A stretch of DNA of 5,793 nt, taken from an uncultured bacterium (GTDB taxonomy: Bacteria > Bacillota > Clostridia > Lachnospirales > Lachnospiraceae). The DNA lies in assembly GCA_946543095.1 (NCBI GenBank), contig CAMNLO010000119.1, positions 1 through 5,793 of the forward strand. Reading direction: 5' to 3'. The position numbers and the translations under genes were made by a program. Positions 1 to 4,448 of the stretch are shown here, piece by piece. Within the stretch, counting starts at the first letter, position 1, and each line of letters begins with the position of its first letter. The notes under the pieces were generated by a model. The model was not told the DNA's origin. It did no database searches and saw only the letters and a program-made list of their open reading frames with translations.

Positions 1-681
1 GCAAAGGAGAATGCGCCTGATCTGAGGTTAAAGAAGACCTACAACATGGCCATGAACCTGACCGTTGCGACCACTGCTGGGTTGCAGAACGAGTACACCT
101 ACGACATCAATGTGGCGAGCCTGTATCCGGTCAACACGACGAAATACACAGGCAAGTCCCAGAAGAGCATGACCTCTGTCAAGCTGACCCAGCCTTCCAC
201 GACCTTCAGCTTCTGGAATAATTACTGGGCATGGGACAGCACCACGAAGAAGGGTTCCGCCAATTTCACTCTCTCCGGAGCCTCCAACAGGGAAGGCAGC
301 CTGCTGATCAACCCTGCTGACACGAACGGTGCTGCCGGTCACACTGCTTACATCACAGCCTACAACAGCGTGGTGGGGGCAAAGTACAATGTGAAGAAAG
401 AGGCCATCTGGGCAACGGATGATCTGACTTCCGTAGGTGCCGGTGAGTATCTGAACTACAACAACCGTATCTCCGGAGCAGTCTATGACCCGAAGAACTT
501 CAACGTGGAAATGGTCAGCACTCCGGGCCGTGGCGATACCGGTACCGGTATCAGGGTGACCCTGGCACGCACGCTGCCGAAGGGTAAATACCAGATCAGG
601 CTGTACCTGTATGAGGCGGGATGCGCAAATGACACCACCGTACCTCAGAAGGGTGTCACCTACACCATTACGGTGAAATAA
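1..681 (+). CDS. C-terminal part of a probable secreted/surface beta-rich protein (5' end outside window)
   Basis: The reading frame is open from the first base of the window to the TAA at 679-681 (226 residues visible). The first in-frame ATG (46) has no Shine-Dalgarno, so this is the 3' end of a longer gene, not a gene starting at 46. The protein is rich in Thr, Ser, Asn, Tyr and Gly with alternating polar/hydrophobic stretches. It ends in GVTYTITVK, the kind of terminal beta strand seen in Ig-like or fibronectin-like modules of large extracellular clostridial proteins. I see no LPxTG motif, no C-terminal membrane helix and no basic tail, so sortase anchoring at this end is unlikely; anchoring could lie in the missing N-terminal part. 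Only one Cys is present, consistent with an extracellular protein of an anaerobe. I do not recognise a named family. That it is a beta-sandwich surface protein is inferred from composition; that it is a real gene is well supported by the long open frame and regular codon use. Confidence 0.72.
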   Translation, partial: AKENAPDLRLKKTYNMAMNLTVATTAGLQNEYTYDINVASLYPVNTTKYTGKSQKSMTSVKLTQPSTTFSFWNNYWAWDSTTKKGSANFTLSGASNREGSLLINPADTNGAAGHTAYITAYNSVVGAKYNVKKEAIWATDDLTSVGAGEYLNYNNRISGAVYDPKNFNVEMVSTPGRGDTGTGIRVTLARTLPKGKYQIRLYLYEAGCANDTTVPQKGVTYTITVK

Positions 682-699
682 CGTAACTCATCGATTCCT

Positions 700-734
700 T
701 CAGTCTCTGCCGCGCTTTGCGCGGCAGGGGCTGA
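700..734 (+). terminator. 16-bp hairpin after the surface-protein gene, terminator-like but without a T tail
   Basis: Arms 700-715 and 719-734 pair along 16 bp with a 3-nt loop (716-718); the inner 9 bp (707-715 with 719-727) are perfect and GC-rich, and the outer part includes two G-U wobbles. It begins 18 nt after the stop codon of the upstream gene, the usual place for an intrinsic terminator. Neither strand shows a T tract directly after the stem, so it may be a 3'-end stabilising structure or a processing site instead of a classical intrinsic terminator. Confidence 0.5.
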
Positions 735-746
735 TATAGGACATCC

Positions 747-770
747 GTGAGCAGCAGCTGGGCTGCTCGC
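747..770. repeat. Inverted repeat / small hairpin
   Basis: GAGCAGC (749-755) pairs with GCTGCTC (762-768) across a 6-nt loop and is extended by one wobble and one G-C pair to 747/770. It lies between two larger hairpins (700-734 and 853-882) and belongs to a run of structured, gene-free DNA. No function is assigned. Confidence 0.35.
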
Positions 771-852
771 AAAACAAAGCATAACACTTTTCCCGGAGCT
801 GCCAGTGCTTCGGGGAAGAAGAACGAAATACAATAAGTTTTAAACCTGGATT

Positions 853-882
853 CACAGGGCCGCTCATTCGAGCGGCCCTGTG
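853..882. terminator. 13-bp perfect hairpin, terminator-like without T tail
   Basis: CACAGGGCCGCTC (853-865) is perfectly complementary to 870-882, with a 4-nt loop (ATTC). The stem is very GC-rich and would be stable in RNA from either strand. It is followed by GTGTTCC, which is not a real T tract. It may be a second terminator for transcription leaving the surface-protein gene, insulating the promoter at 921-950. It is preceded by TAAACCTGG (841-849), a 9-mer that recurs before another hairpin at 1511-1540. Confidence 0.45.
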
Positions 883-920
883 GTGTTCCGGGCGATTCAT
901 GAAAGCCCCCCCGGATTCTC

Positions 921-950
921 TTGACATATGCCCCCCCCCCCATATATAAT
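921..950 (+). promoter_or_regulatory. Perfect-consensus sigma-A promoter with poly-C tract in the spacer
   Basis: TTGACA (921-926) and TATAAT (945-950) both match the sigma-A consensus exactly and are separated by 18 bp. The spacer contains 11 consecutive C residues (931-941). A homopolymer of that length is prone to slipped-strand mispairing; loss of one C would give the optimal 17-bp spacing and other changes would weaken or abolish the promoter. The expected start of transcription is about 956-958. A second C run (906-912, 7 C) lies just upstream of the -35 box. The promoter match is seen directly; phase variation is inferred from the known arrangement in other bacteria where poly-C or poly-G spacers switch promoter strength. 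Confidence 0.75.
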
Positions 951-1002
951 AGAACATACAGAAACAGCGCAGCCATGCGGTTTTGCGAGGGAGGAAAAAC
1001 AT

Positions 1003-1044
1003 ATGCCCCCTCCGGGATCGGATGACCCATCGTATTCTGTATAG
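1003..1044 (+). CDS. Possible 13-residue leader peptide, MPPPGSDDPSYSV
   Basis: ATG at 1003 follows AGGGAGG (988-994) by 8 nt, an excellent Shine-Dalgarno and spacing, about 45 nt downstream of the expected transcription start. The frame ends with TAG at 1042-1044. The peptide begins Met-Pro-Pro-Pro, and consecutive prolines are known to slow ribosomes unless EF-P acts. The Shine-Dalgarno core GGAGG (990-994) can pair with CCTCC (1009-1013) inside the ORF, and ATACAGAA (956-963) can pair with TTCTGTAT (1035-1042). This layout suggests a regulatory leader, but an ORF this short could arise by chance. Confidence 0.25.
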   Translation: MPPPGSDDPSYSV

Positions 1045-1173
1045 AGCTTGGGCCGGGGAACAGATCTTAAGCATTATGCAAGGGACCGTCCCCTCCGGAA
1101 CCAGGAACCGGAAAAGGGCCTTTCTGCTGATAGCGGGGAATCCCGTAAGCGGCGGATCCAAGAAGGAGTCTTT

Positions 1174-1344
1174 ATGTTTTACAATTCTTTGCGGCAGTGC
1201 CACCGGAAAGCTGACAACGCTTTGCGGCAGGCAGGCCGTAGTTTGCGCGGGGAGATTCCCGCGCGCTTTCAGGGATTACGGCAGGCGGGCCGGGAGGGGC
1301 TCACCACAAGCCTCTGTGCCCGGATCGGAGGGGTTTTCTTTTAA
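1174..1344 (+). CDS. Possible small basic protein of 56 residues with LRQ repeats
   Basis: ATG at 1174 is preceded by AAGGAG (1163-1168) with 5 nt spacing, a good ribosome binding site. The 56-residue product is basic (many Arg) and carries three LRQ units: SLRQ (residues 5-8), ALRQAGR (16-22) and GLRQAGR (34-40). The repeats are visible in the DNA as CTTTGCGGCAG at 1187-1197 and 1220-1230, and CGGCAGGC(A/G)GGCC at 1225-1237 and 1279-1291, all in register with the frame. I recognise no family. The TAA stop lies within a possible terminator, so the stretch could equally be the structured part of a non-coding RNA. It is the first plausible gene downstream of the poly-C promoter, about 215 nt from its start site. 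Confidence 0.3.
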   Translation: MFYNSLRQCHRKADNALRQAGRSLRGEIPARFQGLRQAGREGLTTSLCARIGGVFF

Positions 1345-1345
1345 T
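1290..1345 (+). terminator. Possible intrinsic terminator closing the transcript from the poly-C promoter
   Basis: Two alternative stems can form. CCGGG+AGGGGCT (1290-1301) pairs with AGCCTCT and CCCGG (1309-1315, 1319-1323) with a 3-nt bulge; alternatively CCTCTG (1311-1316) pairs with CGGAGG (1326-1331). The second stem is followed after two G by TTTTCTTTT (1334-1342), the T-rich tail expected for an intrinsic terminator. The two stems share 1311-1316 and so are mutually exclusive, an arrangement also seen in attenuators. No regulatory ligand can be named. Confidence 0.4.
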
Positions 1346-1353
1346 TCTTTACG

Positions 1354-1611
1354 ATGGCAGAGGGGATGCTTCCGTATGCCCGAAAACCCGAAAGCTGCAT
1401 TGACAGTTTCATGCAGACGCTGCGCTCAATGGGGAAAGGCTCCTTTCCTTTTCCGGCATTTTCATTTCGTGACTTCTCTCATTCTACATGGGGAAGCTCT
1501 ATAAACCTGGTGGACAGGACCCCGCAAGGGGTTCTGTTCAATTTCGGGGGAATGAAAGTAAATGGTACAAAACAATCCTATTCCTTATCTGATGCCTTCG
1601 TTGTATTCTAA
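1354..1611 (+). CDS. Doubtful ORF of 85 residues
   Basis: The frame runs from ATG 1354 to TAA at 1609-1611. No convincing Shine-Dalgarno precedes the ATG, the composition is irregular, and I recognise no family. The segment DRTPQGVLF is encoded by a strong hairpin (1511-1540), which argues that the DNA here is shaped by RNA or DNA structure and not by protein. An internal ATG at 1552 would give a 19-residue peptide. I list it because the interval otherwise holds no gene; more likely it is not translated. Confidence 0.15.
   Translation: MAEGMLPYARKPESCIDSFMQTLRSMGKGSFPFPAFSFRDFSHSTWGSSINLVDRTPQGVLFNFGGMKVNGTKQSYSLSDAFVVF
1511..1540. repeat. 13-bp hairpin with GCAA tetraloop
   Basis: Positions 1511-1523 pair with 1528-1540 (two G-U wobbles, four C-G pairs next to the loop) closing a GCAA loop, a GNRA-type tetraloop that is very stable in RNA and often a tertiary contact. 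It is preceded by TAAACCTGG (1502-1510), the same 9-mer found before the hairpin at 853-882. After the stem comes AATTTCGGGGG, which is not a T tract, so a terminator role is not well supported. Confidence 0.45.
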
Positions 1612-1631
1612 AGATCAACGGAGGTATTTTC

Positions 1632-1706
1632 ATGTCGAATACTGAAATGAGCACTGAGGAGCGGATACCATTTAAATTTGAGATTCACTTCTTGCTCACA
1701 GGTTAG
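1632..1706 (+). CDS. Possible 24-residue ORF with good ribosome binding site
   Basis: ATG at 1632 follows GGAGG (1620-1624) by 7 nt and the frame ends at TAG 1704-1706. The peptide begins MSNTEMSTEERIPFKF and is unremarkable apart from a charged N-terminal half and a hydrophobic end (HFLLTG). It ends inside the promoter that precedes the Rpn remnant. It may be a translated small ORF or the 5' stub of a gene that has been truncated; there is no homology I can name. Confidence 0.25.
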   Translation: MSNTEMSTEERIPFKFEIHFLLTG

Positions 1707-1720
1707 GATTCTGCTATCAT
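1692..1720 (+). promoter_or_regulatory. Probable promoter of the Rpn remnant
   Basis: TTGCTC (1692-1697) and TATCAT (1715-1720) are separated by 17 bp, a fair sigma-A match at optimal spacing. The predicted start near 1727 would give a leader of about 60 nt before the strong AAGGAGG site at 1774-1780 and the ATG at 1789. Confidence 0.45.
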
Positions 1721-1788
1721 GAATGCGTTACTTCATTTCGGGATGCATTCCTGCGTCCCAGACAAACATATCGAAGGAGGCATATCTT

Positions 1789-1887
1789 ATGCAGAATGTA
1801 TCGAAAAGCACAGTCCGTCGTTCCCTGTCAGAATTGAATGTTTATAAAATATTTAGGAGATTCCACGGATTCAAATGTAGTAGATGA
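1789..1887 (+). pseudogene. N-terminal stub of a broken Rpn-family gene
   Basis: ATG at 1789 is preceded by a perfect AAGGAGG (1774-1780) with 8 nt spacing, so this is where translation of the original gene began. The frame gives MQNVSKSTVRRSLSELNV and then ends at TGA 1885-1887 after 32 codons. The phrase RSLSELNV resembles the start of Rpn-family (PD-(D/E)XK nuclease) proteins, where a short polar segment leads into the conserved catalytic domain. Here that domain is absent: about 16 codons in, the sequence passes into the C-terminal tail of the same family in a different frame (from 1838). I infer an internal deletion of roughly 200 codons that also shifted the frame. The N-terminal assignment is weaker than that of the tail. 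Confidence 0.5.
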
Positions 1888-2170
1888 TACTACGAAGCGG
1901 ATCGATTCCTTTGTAAGGGACGCAAAAAGCCGGAAGGAGGTCTCTGTAGAGTATATGAAACGATGGGAATTGGATGATATCATTCGGGAAGAAGGCAGGC
2001 AAGAGGGACGTAAAGAAGGAAGAGAAGAAGGCAGAGAAGAAGAAAGTCGTGAGCTCAACACGGTGTATCGTTGGCTCATGGATGCCGGCCGCCTTGAGGA
2101 TCTGCGCCGATCCACAGAGGATCGGGAGTTTTACGAGCAGATGAAAGAGGAAATGGATGCTGCGAACTGA
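1838..2170 (+). CDS. C-terminal remnant of an Rpn-family recombination-promoting nuclease / putative transposase
   Basis: The 110-residue frame reads like the tail of a clostridial Rpn-family protein. It has a short helical lead (FIKYLGDSTDSNVVDD), a VEYMKRWELDDIIRE segment (residues 37-51), a run of REEG-type repeats (51-70, EEGRQEGRKEGREEGREEES), and an amphipathic end containing WLMDAGRLEDLRR and EFYEQMKEEM. Intact family members are near 300 residues with a PD-(D/E)XK nuclease domain; none of its catalytic motifs is present here. The ATG at 1838 directly follows an in-frame TGA (1835-1837) and has no Shine-Dalgarno, so any translation would depend on ribosomes from the overlapping 1789 frame. 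An internal ATG at 1955 (residue 40) has AAGGAGG 14 nt upstream. The product could be inert debris, or an RpnS-like C-terminal protein; in E. coli such intragenic C-terminal products inhibit the full-length Rpn toxin. The bidirectional terminator at 2185-2211 follows the stop. Confidence 0.65.
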   Translation: MFIKYLGDSTDSNVVDDTTKRIDSFVRDAKSRKEVSVEYMKRWELDDIIREEGRQEGRKEGREEGREEESRELNTVYRWLMDAGRLEDLRRSTEDREFYEQMKEEMDAAN

Positions 2171-2184
2171 CGGTGTATTGATGA

Positions 2185-2211
2185 AAACGGGCAGGGATTC
2201 CCTGCCCGTTT
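2185..2211. terminator. Bidirectional intrinsic terminator between the Rpn remnant and prs
   Basis: AAACGGGCAGGG (2185-2196) pairs perfectly with 2200-2211 around a 3-nt loop. The plus strand has TTTGCTGT at and after the 3' arm; the minus strand reads GTTTTCAT there. It sits 14 nt after the stop of the plus-strand Rpn remnant and 23 nt after the stop of the minus-strand prs gene, so it can end transcription of both convergent units. Confidence 0.85.
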
Positions 2212-2234
2212 GCTGTAGACCGGTATTTATGCCC

Positions 2235-3452
2235 TTATTTGCTGTGGCCGTTTCTGTCGTCGTAATAATCCATTTCTCCCGCGTTATAGCGGTCCACGGC
2301 GCCCTGGATGCGCTCCACGGGATTTAAGAGATCGGAGATGGAGCAGTCGTGGTTTAAGGTGTCGATGAGGTAGGCGATGTATTTGCTCATCTCGCAGCTC
2401 ACGTACCAGGGCCTGGAAAGCAGCTCCGGAGACTGATACACAAGGTTCGTGGTGAGGATCTGGGTAATGATCCCCTTCTCATAGGCCTGGTCGAATTTGG
2501 AAAGACCCTTGGTAAAGAGACCGAAGGTGGCGCAGATGAAGATCCGGTTCGCCTTGCGCTCCTTTAAGGCCTGGGCCACCTCCAGCACGCTTTCCCCGGA
2601 GGAGATCATATCGTCGATGATGATCATGTCCTTGCCCTCCACATCCGTTCCCAGAAACTCATGGGCCACGATGGGATTTCTGCCCTCGATCACCTGGGTG
2701 TAATCCCTTCTCTTATAGAACATACCCATATCCAGCCCCAGCACATTGGCCATGTAAATGGCACGTCCCATGCCGCCCTCGTCCGGAGAGATTACCATCA
2801 TGTGGTCAGAGTCGATCTTCAGCCCCTGGGTGTGGCGCAGCAGTCCCTTTACAAACTGGTAGGTGGGGGAAACGGTGTCGAAATCCGACAGGGGGATGGA
2901 GTTCTGGACCCTGGGATCGTGGGCGTCGAAGGTGATGATGTTGTCCACACCCATGCCGATGAGCTCCTGGAGGGCCATGGCGCAGTCCAGGGATTCCCTG
3001 GCCTGGCGCTTGTGCTGCCGGCCTTCATAGAGGAAGGGCATGATGACCGTGATCCTTCGGGCCTTGCCTCCCAGAGCGGCGATGACCCGTTTTAAGTTCT
3101 GATAGTGGTCATCCGGGGACATATGGTTTTCTCTGCCGAAGATGGAATAGGTAATGGAGTAATTCGCCACATCCACCAGAAGATACAGATCAAAGCCCCT
3201 GACGGATTCCAGGATCTCTGCCTTGGCTTCCCCGGTGCCGAATCTCGGGACTCTTGCATTCAGCACATAGGAGTCTCTCTCGTAGCCGGTGAAGGCCAGG
3301 GAGCCCTTATGCTCGTTTTCCCGTTCCTCCCGCCAGCGTACCAGATAATAATCCACCTTTTTGGCCAGATCCTCGCAGCCCAAAAGAGGAATGATCCCCA
3401 GTTTGCCTACAGGCGTGGTGTTCAGATCCCGTTTTTCCTCACGTTTTGACAT
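2235..3452 (-). CDS. prs: Ribose-phosphate pyrophosphokinase (PRPP synthetase), long clostridial form
   Basis: The enzyme transfers pyrophosphate from ATP to ribose 5-phosphate to make PRPP, the precursor of purine, pyrimidine, NAD, histidine and tryptophan synthesis in the cytoplasm. Family landmarks appear in order: MPFLYEGRQHKR (138-149, the ATP-site region equivalent to PYxRxDK), FDAHDP (175-180, equivalent to the DLHA region), SPDEGG (222-227), the Lys-Arg catalytic loop KRRDY (247-251), and the ribose-phosphate/PRPP loop DMIIIDDMISSGES (275-288). At 405 residues it is about 90 longer than the usual ~315, mostly from an extended N-terminus and inserts. In the PRPP loop the paired acids D280-D281 are kept, but the usual DDxxDTGGT continues as SSGES. 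ATG 3452 is preceded by AGAGGA about 11 nt upstream, inside the end of the helicase-loader gene, whose TAG lies only 2 nt away; translational coupling is likely. Translation ends at TAA 2237-2235. Confidence 0.93.
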   Translation of the reverse strand: MSKREEKRDLNTTPVGKLGIIPLLGCEDLAKKVDYYLVRWREERENEHKGSLAFTGYERDSYVLNARVPRFGTGEAKAEILESVRGFDLYLLVDVANYSITYSIFGRENHMSPDDHYQNLKRVIAALGGKARRITVIMPFLYEGRQHKRQARESLDCAMALQELIGMGVDNIITFDAHDPRVQNSIPLSDFDTVSPTYQFVKGLLRHTQGLKIDSDHMMVISPDEGGMGRAIYMANVLGLDMGMFYKRRDYTQVIEGRNPIVAHEFLGTDVEGKDMIIIDDMISSGESVLEVAQALKERKANRIFICATFGLFTKGLSKFDQAYEKGIITQILTTNLVYQSPELLSRPWYVSCEMSKYIAYLIDTLNHDCSISDLLNPVERIQGAVDRYNAGEMDYYDDRNGHSK

Positions 3453-3454
3453 GG

Positions 3455-4438
3455 CTATGCATTCCTCTCTGTGTTTTTGAAACGTTTCTGTAAACGAAGT
3501 ATGCGGATATCCCCTCCGGAGAGCTCAATGGCCTCAAACTGGCTGAATATCCTGGAAAAGATACGGTTGGAATAGCGCTCCTGCAGCCCGGGCAGATCCA
3601 GATTCGTGGAAATGATCATGGGACGGCGGCGCAAGAACCGGAGATTCAGCAGATCAAAGAGGCGGGAGGAGCTGAACTGGCTGTGAACCTCGCTTCCCAG
3701 ATCGTCCAGCACCAGAAGGTCGCAGTCGGGAAAGATTCCCTCCTCAGTCCCGGCGCCGCTCTTATTCACCGCGTTGTGATAAAGCATATCGAAAAATTCC
3801 GAAGCTTCATAGTAGGAAACGGAAAACCCCTGTTTGATCAGCTCCCCGGCAATGCAGCAGGTAAGAAAGGTCTTGCCTGTTCCCACAGTACCGAAAAACA
3901 GGAGATTGCGATAGTCAGCGGAAAAGTCGCTGATAAAGCTTTTGGAACGCTCCACTGCTTTTTGGAACCATTCCAGGTCCTTTCCCTTGTAGTAGTCATA
4001 GGAGAGATGTTCGAAATTCTCGGTCTTAAGCAGAATCCGGAGATTGGAGCTGTCCTGAAGGAAGCGCTCGGAGAGCTCTGTAAAGCAATGGCAGGGCTCA
4101 TCACCGATAAACCCGGTGTCCCTGCAGTCGGGGCAGCTTAAGATGGGATCCAGATAGTTCTTCGGAAAGCCGTTTTCACAAAGCAGCTTCTCCTTCTGCT
4201 CCCGCAGCTTTAAAAGGGTATCGTGAAGCTCCCCTTTGTCTTTTCCCTGACTGTCTCCTGAGAGCCTCCTGCGGAAGGTCTCTCCGGAAGCGCTTGCGCT
4301 CCCGTGGGAAAGGTCTTCAAAGCCGGGGATCTTTTCGCAGACCTCCTTCAGACGGCGAAGCTCCTCTCTGTGGTGTTCCGTCCGAAGCCTGTCGTAGTGG
4401 TCTATGATCTTTTTATACTGTGCTTCGCTCAGTCCCAT
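3455..4438 (-). CDS. DnaI/DnaC-type AAA+ replicative helicase loader (IstB-like ATP-binding protein)
   Basis: This protein probably loads the replicative helicase onto DNA at the origin or at stalled forks together with the DnaD-type protein encoded upstream. The N-terminal ~90 residues are charged and helical, as expected for helicase contact. A zinc-binding cluster follows: CPDC (102-105) and CHC (116-118). The AAA+ core carries Walker A GTVGTGKT (183-190), Walker B LLVLDDLG (241-248), sensor 1 STN (277-279) and the arginine-bearing NRIFSRI (291-297). Length 327 is close to the DnaI family norm (about 310). IstB, the transposon-associated relative, lacks this zinc cluster, and no istA-like gene is nearby, so a chromosomal helicase loader is the better reading. 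ATG 4438 lies 10 nt after the TGA of the DnaD gene and has no obvious Shine-Dalgarno, implying reinitiation by ribosomes ending on the upstream gene. Its own TAG is 2 nt from the prs start. Confidence 0.9.
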   Translation of the reverse strand: MGLSEAQYKKIIDHYDRLRTEHHREELRRLKEVCEKIPGFEDLSHGSASASGETFRRRLSGDSQGKDKGELHDTLLKLREQKEKLLCENGFPKNYLDPILSCPDCRDTGFIGDEPCHCFTELSERFLQDSSNLRILLKTENFEHLSYDYYKGKDLEWFQKAVERSKSFISDFSADYRNLLFFGTVGTGKTFLTCCIAGELIKQGFSVSYYEASEFFDMLYHNAVNKSGAGTEEGIFPDCDLLVLDDLGSEVHSQFSSSRLFDLLNLRFLRRRPMIISTNLDLPGLQERYSNRIFSRIFSQFEAIELSGGDIRILRLQKRFKNTERNA

Positions 4439-4448
4439 GGATGGTGAT

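Noticed and set aside
668..1203. Minus-strand frames across the intergenic hairpins and poly-C tract
   Set aside because: Irregular composition, and they read straight through the promoter and hairpins; no ribosome binding site or family match.
1400..1428. TTGACA at 1400-1405 as a promoter
   Set aside because: No acceptable -10 box 16-18 bp downstream (CGCTCA at 1423-1428).
983..1504. Plus-strand 173-codon frame starting with TTG
   Set aside because: The start lies before the AGGGAGG site, the frame crosses the 56-codon ORF and the terminator-like element, and the composition is not protein-like.
2497..3449. Several plus-strand frames opposite prs
   Set aside because: They mirror the prs codons, lack ribosome binding sites and give no recognisable protein.
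3683..4141. Plus-strand frame opposite the helicase loader
   Set aside because: Antisense to the Walker A/B-bearing gene; no independent evidence of coding.
3455..4438. IstB transposition helper (IS21-type mobile element)
   Set aside because: The zinc-binding CPDC/CHC cluster, the DnaD-type neighbour and the absence of an istA-like transposase or terminal repeats fit a helicase loader.
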